A stretch of DNA of 64,000 bases from Chitinophaga filiformis. Its GTDB lineage: Bacteria; Bacteroidota; Bacteroidia; Chitinophagales; Chitinophagaceae. The stretch is taken from contig NZ_JAKIRP010000002.1 of the NCBI RefSeq assembly GCF_021646545.1, forward strand, positions 248,001-312,000. Direction: 5' to 3'. Positions 44,873 through 53,226 of this stretch are shown piece after piece (positions within the stretch are counted from its first letter, which is position 1; every line of letters starts with the position of its first letter). Position numbers and translations under genes: made by a program. The notes under the pieces were generated by a model that was not told where the DNA came from, ran no database searches, and worked only from the letters and a program-made list of their open reading frames with translations.

Positions 44873-45943
44873 TCAGAATATACCAAGGAATTTTTTGTCG
44901 TATCTCACACGGATCTCCTTTACACAACCGTTCTGATCTTTGATCAGGTTCACGAGTTCTATTTTGAACCGTTTTTTACCACGGATCCTGGAGCAGAAAT
45001 GCGAAAATGTATCAGTCTCTTTATCATTGAGTAACACGCGTGCCCCGAGATTATCGCAGAGGTATTGTGAGAAGTCGGAGGCATTTTTCTGCTTGTCGAC
45101 CACCTGTGTCAGGAAGAACTTAAATTCATCATCCGAAATAGCGGGTGTTTTAGGCTTTTCTGGCACCGCAGCAGCTCCGGCTGATGGATCGGCAGGTTTC
45201 GGCTCTTCAGGGAAAGGAATGGGCTCAAAATGGTCATTTGAAGGGCGTTGGGCAGGAGCAGGGAATACAGTGATACGTTTTGTCACCATTTTACTGCTGT
45301 CGCCGTTCACGATCAATGACAGGATACGTTCTCCCGGAGAGCCAAAGGTATACTTAACCGTATTGCCTGAATGGGTTTCAGCGTTGGGTTGTAGCAACTG
45401 CCATGACCAGCTGGTGGCATTAGGCAGATGGTTGGAGTAGGTTACAGCCCTTCCTACAAACACTTCATCCGGACCTTCTATGACAGGGTAGATATCACCT
45501 CTGGTGTCGGGCTCTTTCTCGGGTGGGGCATTCAGGACAATCACTTCCTGCCGCCAGTCACATTTGCCGCGGCGTAAGGTAACTGTATAGCTGCCTGCTT
45601 TGCTGAAGGCATGATACACCTGTAAGCCGGGTGCAGCAGCGGTAGAATCACCGAAATCCCAGCTCAGTCCATCATTGCTGCTGCCTTTCAGGTCTGCCCT
45701 GAACGTGATCACCTCACCGGCTGTAAATGAATTGGTTTTACCGGCATGCTGCTGACTGGCCAATACAATGGCAGCCTCACTACAGGTCTCCCGGTTAGAC
45801 GCCTGGAATGCCAGCAAAACTATGCTGATAGCCAATAATGACAGGAATGTATACAACACCATCGGGTCAATATGGCTTGTAATCTTGCTGAAGGGCCTGT
45901 ACGAATTCACCTTTCGCTCATTTTGGGTCTTGCGCGGGGTCAT
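44873..45943 (-). CDS. tssP: TssP-like T6SS membrane protein with PKD domains
   Basis: The protein has 356 residues from Met at 45943 (MTPRKTQNERKVNSYRPFSK); an upstream start at 45997 adds 18 residues. A basic cytoplasmic tail is followed by one transmembrane helix (VLYTFLSLLAISIVLLAFQA). Outside lie two PKD-like beta domains (DGLSWDFGDSTAAAPGLQVY, TSWSWQLLQPN...VKYTFGSPGE), a Pro-rich linker and a C-terminal domain (GARVLLNDKETDTFSHFCSR). This architecture fits TssP, one of the proteins that replace TssJ-L-M in Bacteroidota T6SS. The PKD region would lie in the periplasm. Confidence 0.75.
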   Translation of the reverse strand: MTPRKTQNERKVNSYRPFSKITSHIDPMVLYTFLSLLAISIVLLAFQASNRETCSEAAIVLASQQHAGKTNSFTAGEVITFRADLKGSSNDGLSWDFGDSTAAAPGLQVYHAFSKAGSYTVTLRRGKCDWRQEVIVLNAPPEKEPDTRGDIYPVIEGPDEVFVGRAVTYSNHLPNATSWSWQLLQPNAETHSGNTVKYTFGSPGERILSLIVNGDSSKMVTKRITVFPAPAQRPSNDHFEPIPFPEEPKPADPSAGAAAVPEKPKTPAISDDEFKFFLTQVVDKQKNASDFSQYLCDNLGARVLLNDKETDTFSHFCSRIRGKKRFKIELVNLIKDQNGCVKEIRVRYDKKFLGIF

Positions 45944-46092
45944 GGGTTTTTCAATTTCTGCAATTTTAAATATTTTTTTAGATAAATGACTAAACAACCT
46001 ACATTCGTAGTTGAAATTTTAATAATTGTTGTGTTGGTTGAAAGCCTGAAAATACGACCCTGATTAATCGAAAAACCTAAATTAACCCGTTG

Positions 46093-47046
46093 ATGGTAAA
46101 TAATGCCCAAAAAGCCGCAGTGCTCGAAGAAGTCATCGATCATATCCACCGTCTGCATTATGACGTGCGCGCCGAAGTAGTGGTAGGCGAGCTGCTGGAT
46201 AATCATGTACAGGAAGCAGAGGTGGCGGTACAGATGAAGAACGTTTTTACAAGAGCTTTTAATAAAGATATTTTAGATGCACAATTGGATGACTCACAAC
46301 CGTATCATCCATTTATAACTTTAACACTCTCCCGCGACGGACTGTACGACCGCTTACCTGAGGGAATGTTTCATACCTTCTCGCCACAGAAACAACAGGA
46401 GGTAAGTGAAATGGTAGCAAACTATAAGAAGCATCAGCAGGAGGAACAGGAAGCCCGTAAGTTCTTCCGGCCGCTGGAGCATGAGTTCTTTCTGCAGCGG
46501 GTATTTCTTGAACAGCGGGAAAAACACCTGTTGTTTGATGCTTTCGGGAAAGATGCTGATGCGCTGTTCCTGTCTTTCTGGGGTATTCCGCAGGGACTTC
46601 CCAAAGGACCGGTTAATAAACTTATCAGGTTATTGCCGTATATTCATCGTATAGCAGGTAATCTGCCTTTGGTGCAATTATATTTACAGGCTATATTAGA
46701 TGAACCAGTGGAGATCTCCCGTGAAAATGGACCCGTAGCCGTATCCACCGGCAATCAGACTGGCCTGGGAGAATGCAGGCTGGGAGTAGATACAATGACT
46801 GGCAACCTGTTTTACACCGATATGCCGCGGGTACTTGTAAAAGTAGGTCCCCTGCAACATCACCGGGTATACGATTTCCTTTCCTGGCAACCTTATGGTA
46901 AATTGCTGGAGACTTGTCTGGGCTTCCTGATGCCTGCAGATGTGGAAGTGGAAACCTTACTGGAACCCCATCCGGATGAAAAACAAGTAGTTGTGGCCGA
47001 TAGCAGATTTAAAGAGGGAATTATGGGCTATAATTTTTTCCTGTAG
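46093..47046 (+). CDS. tssG: TssG baseplate protein, Bacteroidota type
   Basis: The protein has 317 residues from the ATG at 46093; the TTG one codon upstream is not preferred. The N-terminal half contains long helices (VLEEVIDHIHRLHYDVRAEV), and the middle FGKDADALFLSFWGIPQGLP and LIRLLPYIHRIAGNLPLVQL fit the short TssG variants of subtype iii. TssG pairs with TssF in the baseplate wedge. The gene is divergent from tssP across about 150 bp and starts the operon tssG-tssN-tssK-tssO. Confidence 0.75.
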   Translation: MVNNAQKAAVLEEVIDHIHRLHYDVRAEVVVGELLDNHVQEAEVAVQMKNVFTRAFNKDILDAQLDDSQPYHPFITLTLSRDGLYDRLPEGMFHTFSPQKQQEVSEMVANYKKHQQEEQEARKFFRPLEHEFFLQRVFLEQREKHLLFDAFGKDADALFLSFWGIPQGLPKGPVNKLIRLLPYIHRIAGNLPLVQLYLQAILDEPVEISRENGPVAVSTGNQTGLGECRLGVDTMTGNLFYTDMPRVLVKVGPLQHHRVYDFLSWQPYGKLLETCLGFLMPADVEVETLLEPHPDEKQVVVADSRFKEGIMGYNFFL

Positions 47047-47120
47047 CCTTAAATGGAACTATTTTTGCATGTAATGTTGGCTCTGTAAACTGTTTTAACC
47101 CTTTTCCCAATTGGAAAACT

Positions 47121-47981
47121 ATGATACTTAAAGCGAAAATTTATCTTGTTTTAGCCGCGATACTAGCGATCGGATCTCTGATAGTTGGATTGCTGAGCCG
47201 TTATATTAAAAACTTTACCCTATATAAGAAAAAGGCATTGTGGTATCTGTTTTTGCTCACGCTCGTATTTGCAGTTATCAGCTCCATTCCGTTCCTGTTC
47301 ACACATCAGAATCTGGTCAGCCAATATCTCTTCTATCAGGTATGGTTCCTCGGTCTTGGCATTGCCCATTGCCATATTATGTATACACGGTTCTGGGCAA
47401 ATGAGCGTACACTTGGCTCTGAACTATCCTTCATCCTGGCCATCTGTCTGTTTGGCGGTGTAGGCTTTATGCTGGTACAGTTCCTTTTCACCAAAGGAGA
47501 TTTCCTGTATTATCCGATGCTGACCTGTTTCCTCGCATTCGCGCTACCAACGTTCGTGTACAAGACCTTTGAAAAGATGATGGCCATACCAGCCAAAGTA
47601 CATAAGTGGTGGCAGTACCCAGCTTATCATGAGCAGCCGGAAGTGAATGAAGACGATATGAGAGACCTCATCGTAATCGGGTTTGAACTGGAGAAGAACA
47701 GCAAAGACAATGACCGTACTTATTTCAGGGCACGTACGCCTATTAAGATGGACCTGGGTGACTTGTTCTATCATTTCGTAAATGACTACAACGACCGCTA
47801 TCCGAATACACCGATAGATGTGATGGACCAGAACGGACAACCCTATGGATGGGTATTCCATCTGAAATCAAGATGGCTGGGAATAGCCCGGACGCTGGAT
47901 CCTGAAAAGCCGGTGTTCATGAATGGCATGCAGGAAAATAGTGTGATCATTTGTAACAGGGTTGTGTTGAACAATAATTGA
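47121..47981 (+). CDS. tssN: TssN, multi-pass T6SS membrane protein
   Basis: The 286-residue protein has five membrane helices in the first 155 residues (IYLVLAAILAIGSLIVGLLS, ALWYLFLLTLVFAVISSIPF, LFYQVWFLGLGIAHCHIM, LSFILAICLFGGVGFMLVQF, MLTCFLAFALPTFVYKTF). A cytoplasmic C-terminal domain of about 120 residues follows, with MRDLIVIGFELEKNSKDNDR and YGWVFHLKSRWLGIARTLD. This matches TssN, a core inner-membrane protein of the Bacteroidota T6SS that takes the place of TssL/TssM. The flanking tssG and tssK support it. Confidence 0.85.
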   Translation: MILKAKIYLVLAAILAIGSLIVGLLSRYIKNFTLYKKKALWYLFLLTLVFAVISSIPFLFTHQNLVSQYLFYQVWFLGLGIAHCHIMYTRFWANERTLGSELSFILAICLFGGVGFMLVQFLFTKGDFLYYPMLTCFLAFALPTFVYKTFEKMMAIPAKVHKWWQYPAYHEQPEVNEDDMRDLIVIGFELEKNSKDNDRTYFRARTPIKMDLGDLFYHFVNDYNDRYPNTPIDVMDQNGQPYGWVFHLKSRWLGIARTLDPEKPVFMNGMQENSVIICNRVVLNNN

Positions 47982-48081
47982 ATGGTCAATAGTAGAATGA
48001 TCAATAGTAGAAGTTGACCTGCACAATTGATCCCTTATATTATGTATGTAAACAATCATTTCTTATTACGTAAACAATCAT
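47981..48081 (+). repeat. Two short direct-repeat pairs upstream of tssK
   Basis: AATGGTCAATAGTAG / AATGATCAATAGTAG (47981-48010) lie head to tail, and GTAAACAATCAT occurs twice (48048-48059, 48070-48081) just before the tssK start. They may be regulator sites or slippage products. Confidence 0.6.
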
Positions 48082-48084
48082 CCC

Positions 48085-49260
48085 ATGGCAGAGCCGCTCA
48101 AACATTTTCCCGTTAACTGGGTGGATGGAATGAAAATAAAGAAGCAGCATTTCGTAGAGACAGAAAATGCGATGCTTGATCAGATCCGGGATGCTATTTC
48201 CAGCGGTTTGCATCCGCAGAACTATGGACTGCTGCCGGCTAAAGCAGAAAACAAGGAATCCCTCCGTTGCTGGTTTGTAACAGACAATCAGCATCAGTGG
48301 CGTGTCAAACTGACCGAGTGCCGTGCCGTTACGCCGGGTGGCGCACGTATAGAGATCCCTGAGCATACGGTACATTCATTGAAATATGCAACGACGTTCC
48401 CGGAAGCAACTTTCAGCTGGGACCCGCAACATACTGAGGGGGCTTACTATATCATGATCCAGGTGAATCCCTTTGAGCGTCAGCCGAGCGGAGAACCGCT
48501 GTTGCATGAAGATCCGCCCCGCCTTCCCTATGCAACACCGGAATACCAGTTGTTCGTGCAGCCGGTATCGCAGTTGCCACAGGGACAGCTGGGCAGCTAT
48601 CAGATGGTGCTTGGCCGTATCTCCGTTACAGATGGAAGACCTCAACTGGACGACGATTATATACCGCCTACCAGCATTGTAGCCGCTCATCCCGCATTGG
48701 CAGACCTGCATCAGGAGCTGGACCAGTTCCTCGGCCACCTGGAGCTGCACGGTGTACAGATCGTGCAGAAAATCTATGGCAGAAATCAGAACAATGATCT
48801 GGCACAGGTGGTGCTGTATATCACAGAAAGGCTTGTACAATATCTGGGCACACGTATTTCGCAGTTCCGCTGGTTAGGTATGTATCAGTCGCCCGCAGCG
48901 ATGCTGGAGGTGGTAGCCGGCCTGGCACGCACTATTAAAAATGCAGTTGACCTGCGTGCAGGCACAGGCAAGGAAGAGTTGCTGAACTATTTCTCAGAAT
49001 GGTGTGAACTGCGGCAGGGAGAGCTGGAAGCACTCATGGTAAATTGCGCTAACATCCGCTATAAACATATAGACGTCAGGGAATGCCTGCAACCTATGAT
49101 CCCCTTTGTACGTGCAGTCAACAAGCTGTTTGAGAGCCTGAGCAGACTGGATTACATCGGACGTAAAACAGACAGTGGCATTTTTGTGAAAGAGGAGTCG
49201 GCCGAAGATGCAGAATACCTGCGTAAGCACAAAACCAAAAGATGGTTCTTCACAGATTAA
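48085..49260 (+). CDS. tssK: TssK baseplate-membrane connector
   Basis: The 391-residue protein links the baseplate to the membrane complex. The start FPVNWVDGMKIKKQHFVETE is the TssK N-terminal shell domain signature. The middle helical domain (LADLHQELDQFLGHLELHGV) and the C-terminal segment follow the family layout. It lies between tssN and tssO; repeated words before its start (47981-48081) may influence its expression. Confidence 0.9.
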   Translation: MAEPLKHFPVNWVDGMKIKKQHFVETENAMLDQIRDAISSGLHPQNYGLLPAKAENKESLRCWFVTDNQHQWRVKLTECRAVTPGGARIEIPEHTVHSLKYATTFPEATFSWDPQHTEGAYYIMIQVNPFERQPSGEPLLHEDPPRLPYATPEYQLFVQPVSQLPQGQLGSYQMVLGRISVTDGRPQLDDDYIPPTSIVAAHPALADLHQELDQFLGHLELHGVQIVQKIYGRNQNNDLAQVVLYITERLVQYLGTRISQFRWLGMYQSPAAMLEVVAGLARTIKNAVDLRAGTGKEELLNYFSEWCELRQGELEALMVNCANIRYKHIDVRECLQPMIPFVRAVNKLFESLSRLDYIGRKTDSGIFVKEESAEDAEYLRKHKTKRWFFTD

Positions 49261-49281
49261 TTTATTCAAACAATATAATAC

Positions 49282-49794
49282 ATGCGTGTACTAAACAAAC
49301 AGGAGAGAACATCGGCCTTCTTATGGTTCCTGCTTTTCTTCGTTATTACCGTAGGGCTCTTTGTACTGGCCATATTCTTTAACTTCCAGGTACCTTCACG
49401 AGAGAACGCTTCGCTGCGTAAGCAACTGAGCGCTTTCCGCCAGGAACAGGCGTTTCAGGGCGAGTTTCTGCAGCGGATGGAGAAGGTGAAGAACAATCTT
49501 GATTCTATTAATCTGCCTAACCAGAATGCCAATTACATGGACCAGGTCATTGCCCAGGACCTGGTGAATATGCGTAATACCATCCCAAAAGAATCAGTAA
49601 CGCACTACGGTCTGTACAATAATATTATTCAGAATTTATTGTCCATTCAGCAGAGTAAACAACAAATGAGAGGTTTACAGAATGCACAACAGACTATTGC
49701 AGAACTGAAAGAGAAGATTGCTGACCTTAACAGAGAGTTGGAAACGACCAGGAATGAACTTGATTATAACAGGCAGATTATGAGATCAAGATGA
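49282..49794 (+). CDS. tssO: TssO, single-pass coiled-coil membrane protein
   Basis: The 170-residue protein has one transmembrane helix near the N-terminus (FLWFLLFFVITVGLFVLAIF) and long coiled coils after it (MEKVKNNLDSINLPNQNANY, AELKEKIADLNRELETTRNE). The size, topology and position after tssK fit TssO of the Bacteroidota T6SS. The coiled coil would reach into the periplasm and may contact TssP or TssN. It is followed by a promoter and the second hcp. Confidence 0.82.
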   Translation: MRVLNKQERTSAFLWFLLFFVITVGLFVLAIFFNFQVPSRENASLRKQLSAFRQEQAFQGEFLQRMEKVKNNLDSINLPNQNANYMDQVIAQDLVNMRNTIPKESVTHYGLYNNIIQNLLSIQQSKQQMRGLQNAQQTIAELKEKIADLNRELETTRNELDYNRQIMRSR

Positions 49795-49802
49795 GTTAAA
49801 TT

Positions 49803-49834
49803 TTTGGTTGTATTAAAGGATTAATTTAAATTTG
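49803..49834 (+). promoter_or_regulatory. Promoter of the second hcp
   Basis: TTTG (49803-49806) and TAAATTTG (49827-49834) are 20 bp apart, close to the Bacteroidota consensus. The 5' UTR would be about 70 nt. Confidence 0.65.
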
Positions 49835-49909
49835 GAACATAGATAAATACATAAATAGTTAGCTTCATTTGTTAATTCTTTATTGCAAACCTTAAACATT
49901 TAACCCATC

Positions 49910-50296
49910 ATGTCCTTCAAATCAGTCTTTGAAGTAGCTGGCAAAAAAATGGTAGTAAAACATTGCAGCTACGATCTCACACAGGAAGTAGACGCTACCG
50001 GCCGCCCCTCATCAATAACCCGTGGTGGTCGCATCCGTCTCGTTGTTGAATCAACTGGTGAAACAGACCTCTTTGAATGGATGGTGAACAACTTTGAAAG
50101 AAAAGATGGCACCGTTACATTCTTCAAGAGAGATTCTGATGCCGAGTTGAAAAAGCTCAATTTTAAAGAAGGCTATCTGGTAAAGTTTGAAGAGTCTTTT
50201 GATTCTGATGACAAGAGCCCGATGACCGTTGCATTCACCATTTCTGCCCGGGAATTGAGCATGGGCAGTGGCACCCATATCAACGAATGGGTATGA
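49910..50296 (+). CDS. tssD: Hcp-like tube protein (TssD), copy 2
   Basis: The 128-residue protein is the second Hcp. MSFKSVFEVAGKKMVVKHCS, TRGGRIRLVVESTGETDLFE, GTVTFFKRDSDAELKKLNF and ISARELSMGSGTHINEWV align with copy 1 and with structural TssD of other Bacteroidota. It has its own promoter and a strong terminator, so it can be made in the large amounts a tube protein needs; this copy is the likely general tube subunit. Confidence 0.93.
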   Translation: MSFKSVFEVAGKKMVVKHCSYDLTQEVDATGRPSSITRGGRIRLVVESTGETDLFEWMVNNFERKDGTVTFFKRDSDAELKKLNFKEGYLVKFEESFDSDDKSPMTVAFTISARELSMGSGTHINEWV

Positions 50297-50333
50297 GTGG
50301 TATGATTTGTTAGCTTAACGAAATTATGCCAGG

Positions 50334-50362
50334 GCCCTCGCGGATAACGCGGGGGCTTTTTG
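50334..50362 (+). terminator. Terminator of the second hcp
   Basis: GCCCTCGCG (50334-50342) pairs with CGCGGGGGC (50348-50356) with one wobble, followed by TTTTTGG. Confidence 0.85.
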
Positions 50363-50498
50363 GTGTTAGTTCCTTTCTTATTGCTGCGTGTTTCAGAGAA
50401 TGCAATGCTGTTTGGTTGCGTTGGCTGTTGGTGATTTGTCGTTTGGGTTACGCTGCGGTTTCAGAGTTGCCGGTGATTGTTGTTCTGTTGAGATACGC

Positions 50499-50659
50499 TG
50501 CGGTTTCAGGTGGGATCACGGCTGAGTTCTTTGAAGCTGCGTGCTATTGAGCATTGGAAATCGTGTGGGCGTTGGTTTGTCTATTTAACCCCTATCAATC
50601 GTGTCTACTGGCTTCAAACAACTGAGGCCGTGATCTCCACCTGAAACCCTCCGCTACTT
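50499..50659. repeat. Multi-arm inverted-repeat element, copy 2
   Basis: The left arm starts GCGGTTTCAGGTGGGATCAC (from 50500) and reaches GAAGC at 50537; the right arm (50611-50648) is its reverse complement with two small insertions, and continues with CCGCTACTT to 50659. This gives the same end consensus, AAGTAGCGGaGGGTTTCA, as copy 1. The loop is 73 bp. Confidence 0.75.
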
Positions 50660-50834
50660 TGAGGGCTCCACTAATGGCAATGACGCTATCTGAACATGCC
50701 TTTCTTTTTGTCTCCCATTAAGCAAACTGTATCTGTCTAAAGTGAGCTATCTCTGTCAAAAACTTTTGTCTGCTTTTGAGATTTCGACTTAAATAAAGGC
50801 AGCTGTCTTTTCTGAAAACGACCTGCAGTTCATG

Positions 50835-50900
50835 TGTTCAATTGGAGTTCGATTACAGTTCAACTACAAATCGATTACGGTTCAATTACAGTTCAATTAG
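50835..50900. repeat. Six-unit 11-bp direct-repeat array
   Basis: Six adjoining 11-mers follow the pattern rGTTCrAtTAC: TGTTCAATTGG, AGTTCGATTAC, AGTTCAACTAC, AAATCGATTAC, GGTTCAATTAC, AGTTCAATTAG. A partial unit AGTTCATG (50827-50834) precedes them. The period is one helical turn. Confidence 0.8.
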
Positions 50901-51198
50901 AGGACACTATCTCCATATGCTCCTCGTTTACTGTTCGTTTATCCGCTTACTTTTTGTCAGTCGATGTTGATAATTTCTTTTAAGCTGAGTGTGTAGGAGG
51001 AAGAGGGTGTTATGTGAGGAATGGTATCAACGGGCACAAAAGGTTTAAATATAGAAGGATGCCGGGAAGTAAGTTAATTGTATTGCATTAACACAATAAT
51101 GCGATTATAAAGCTCTTTTAGGCTGGATATGTAGAAGGGAGTCATGTATAGAACAGTACCATAAAGAACAGCAACTTTAAGTATATGAAGGGGCCAGG

Positions 51199-51342
51199 AA
51201 GTAGTGGAGGTTTCATATAGTATCCGGGCCTTTGCCCGGTTCCCTGCATAGCGGTGCCGCTGATAAATGCACCAATGTTCATCTTTTTCACAAATCTCTA
51301 ACAGCGTTACAAGCGGGCACCGACCGGATACTATATGAAACC
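51199..51342. repeat. Multi-arm inverted-repeat element, copy 3
   Basis: GGTTTCATATAGTATCCGG (51209-51227) has a perfect 19-bp complement at 51324-51342. Inside lie CCGGGC/GCCCGG (51224-51239) and CGGTGCC/GGCACCG (51252-51258, 51316-51322). It begins AAGTAGTGGAGGTTTCA from 51199, matching the end consensus of copies 1 and 2. Confidence 0.8.
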
Positions 51343-51660
51343 GGAATGGATGCCGGACAAGTAAGTCAATTATCGCATTAACACATGATGCGTCAGAAGC
51401 GGGCACCGACCGGGTACTATATGAAACCGGAATGGATGCCGGACAACTAAGCCAATTATTGCGTTAACACATGATGCGTCAGAAGCAGGCAATGACCGGG
51501 TACTATACGAAACCAGAATGGTTGCCGGACAACTAAGCCAATTATTGCGTTAACACATGATGCGTCAGAAGCAGGCAATGACCGGGTACTATACGAAACC
51601 AGAATGGTTGCCGATTAGGGGAGCCAATTATCATCATGCGATAACAAAACAATGCGGGAA
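51313..51660. repeat. 86-bp tandem repeat, four units
   Basis: Units start at 51313, 51399, 51485 and 51571, an exact 86-bp period. Each holds GACCGGgTACTATAtGAAACC and a CGCAT..ATGCG mini-stem. Units 1-3 are close; unit 4 diverges in its second half. The first unit contains the right arm of inverted-repeat element 3. A degenerate half unit lies near 51058-51105. Confidence 0.9.
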
Positions 51661-51667
51661 GAGTATC

Positions 51668-52063
51668 TCAGGAGCGCAAGTTGCCAAAGAAAGGCTTGAA
51701 CGCAAACCAGCCCAGTACAGGAAATAACTGCATCGGTACAACCAGCCCCGGAAATAATTCAGGCCGATCCACATCTAACGGAAGACTGATCATAAAAGGA
51801 ATGATGAGGCTCACAAGCGTACCACCAGCAAGTAAAATACCCGTTAAGGTTTCCATTTCCTTTTTGAATAGTTTATCCATGCCAAAAGCGAACAACGCAA
51901 TCAACATTCCCGCAAACAGTGACGCACTGAAGATAGCTGCTGACGATACGATGCTATCGTAAGAAACCTCCAGCGCAGTAACGTAGATGCGGTAATAAAA
52001 AAAGGCAGCAAGCCCTGAAAGTATGCCTGCTGCCAATCCGGTGAAGAAATATTTTTTAAACAT
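51668..52063 (-). CDS. Small four-helix membrane protein
   Basis: The 131-residue protein has four predicted membrane helices: FFTGLAAGILSGLAAFFYYR, AAIFSASLFAGMLIALFAFG, ILLAGGTLVSLIIPFMIS and GLVVPMQLFPVLGWFAFKPF. I recognise no family with certainty. It lies 8 bp downstream of the yceI-like gene in the same direction, so the two probably form an operon. The 86-bp repeats end just beyond its stop. Confidence 0.65.
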   Translation of the reverse strand: MFKKYFFTGLAAGILSGLAAFFYYRIYVTALEVSYDSIVSSAAIFSASLFAGMLIALFAFGMDKLFKKEMETLTGILLAGGTLVSLIIPFMISLPLDVDRPELFPGLVVPMQLFPVLGWFAFKPFFGNLRS

Positions 52064-52071
52064 GTAATTGC

Positions 52072-52605
52072 TTATTGAGTAACGGGAACGGTTACATTCA
52101 ATTTGAATACGTCGTCAACCCTGCCTCCAGCTTCGCCAATACCAAAGTCAACACGGTTTACATCAAAGTTACCGTTGAAAGTACCACCATTACCATTTCT
52201 CGTGAAAGTGAAAGGAACAGTGAACGGTTTCTTCACACCATGCATTTCCAGCTCACCCTGCGCCTCATAACCAGATGCAGTTTTATTCACTTTTGATGCG
52301 ATGAAATGAATGGTAGGATATTTCGAAGCATCAAACCATTTACTGCCTTTAGCATGTGTATTCTTTAAGCCATTGCCGGTATTGATGGAAGTTACGTCGA
52401 TAGTCACGTCAAATTTGGAAGCGGCCAGGTTCTTTTCGTCGAATAGCACCTGTCCCTTCAGATCTCTGAAGATACCGTTGGCGCCGGAGCCGGAAAACTT
52501 AATGGAATGTCCCTCGGCGATCTTCCAGTTCTGGGAAGATACAAAGGTGAACGCCGAAGCCAGCAGAATGATGGCAGCTGCAAACGGATAAAATACTTTT
52601 TTCAT
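52072..52605 (-). CDS. YceI-family lipid-binding periplasmic protein
   Basis: The preferred start is the ATG at 52605, which gives a clean signal peptide (MKKVFYPFAAAIILLASAFT, 177 residues); the frame extends to 52638. The mature part is a YceI lipocalin-like barrel: WKIAEGHSIKFSGSGANGIF, FDVTIDVTSINTGNGLKNTH, AKGSKWFDASKYPTIHFIAS and the GELEMHGVKKPFTVPFTFTR block. YceI proteins bind isoprenoid or other amphipathic molecules in the periplasm. It leads a two-gene unit with the small membrane protein. Confidence 0.88.
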   Translation of the reverse strand: MKKVFYPFAAAIILLASAFTFVSSQNWKIAEGHSIKFSGSGANGIFRDLKGQVLFDEKNLAASKFDVTIDVTSINTGNGLKNTHAKGSKWFDASKYPTIHFIASKVNKTASGYEAQGELEMHGVKKPFTVPFTFTRNGNGGTFNGNFDVNRVDFGIGEAGGRVDDVFKLNVTVPVTQ

Positions 52606-52779
52606 TGTAGTGTTCATTAGTGTGATTGTGTGGTTCAAAAGTAATCGGATAATTACTCTACTGCAAAAAGGATACCTATAAATAAATGTTAATAAGTACT
52701 GCCTGGCAAGCGGTAAAAGCTAACAAATGTTAGTCCGGCGGGAGGAGTTTTACCGGAACTTTGTGTCAAATTCAAGGTT

Positions 52780-53226
52780 ATGGCATTCCTTTCCGGTCTT
52801 TTATCAATAGGCTTATTATTACTACTGGCAGGTCATTTATTCAACATTCCCTTGCTCCGGCAATGGCAACATGATGCCCGGGTGGCAGCCGCGGTGATGT
52901 TTATACTGATAGGTTTTATGCACCTTGCCACTCCGCGGAAACTGACGTACATGATCGAAGGCTGGCTGCCATATGCACTGGAGCTGGTATTGATCAGCGG
53001 TCTACTCGAAATAATATTGGGAATCGGATTGCTGATACCGGGCCTGAGGATCTATGCTGCATGGGGATTGATCGTACTGCTGGTGCTCATGTTCCCGGCG
53101 AATATCTATGTGGCAGTAAAACAATTACCAGCCCCCGGCGGACTACCGGCAAAAGCCTGGTATACGTGGAGCAGACTGGCCTTTCAACCTGTTTATATTG
53201 CGTGGGTGTGGTGGTGTGTGCGTTAA
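52780..53226 (+). CDS. DoxX-like membrane protein
   Basis: The 148-residue protein has four hydrophobic segments (LSGLLSIGLLLLLAGHLFNI, VAAAVMFILIGFMHLATP, LELVLISGLLEIILGIGLLI, GLIVLLVLMFPANIYVAV). The motif GFMHLATPRKLTYMIEGWLP followed by LELVLISGLLEIILG is typical of the DoxX/DUF4267-like four-helix family. Its function is unclear; relatives are linked to redox homeostasis. The stop codon overlaps the stop of the convergent Crp-type regulator gene by three bases. Confidence 0.75.
   Translation: MAFLSGLLSIGLLLLLAGHLFNIPLLRQWQHDARVAAAVMFILIGFMHLATPRKLTYMIEGWLPYALELVLISGLLEIILGIGLLIPGLRIYAAWGLIVLLVLMFPANIYVAVKQLPAPGGLPAKAWYTWSRLAFQPVYIAWVWWCVR

Larger units (their letters stand above)
50297..51667. 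other. Repeat-rich non-coding region after the T6SS
   Basis: This 1.37-kb gap holds the hcp terminator, a repeated TACGCTGCGGTTTCAG word (50449-50464 and 50494-50509), inverted-repeat element copy 2, an 11-bp repeat array, a degenerate 86-bp unit near 51058, inverted-repeat element copy 3 and four 86-bp tandem units. Short ORFs here follow the repeats and are not believed. Confidence 0.8.

Noticed and set aside
24530..50296. Extracellular contractile injection system or prophage tail instead of T6SS
   Set aside because: TssK, TssN, TssO, TssP, two Hcp and ClpV-type TssH are present, and there are no tail-length, tail-fibre or phage structural genes.
51074..51406. 110-codon minus-strand ORF in the repeat region
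   Set aside because: It runs through inverted-repeat element 3 and the first tandem unit, so the reading frame follows the repeats and no domain is seen.
51313..51660. CRISPR array
   Set aside because: The 86-bp units adjoin directly, without variable spacers, and no cas gene is near.
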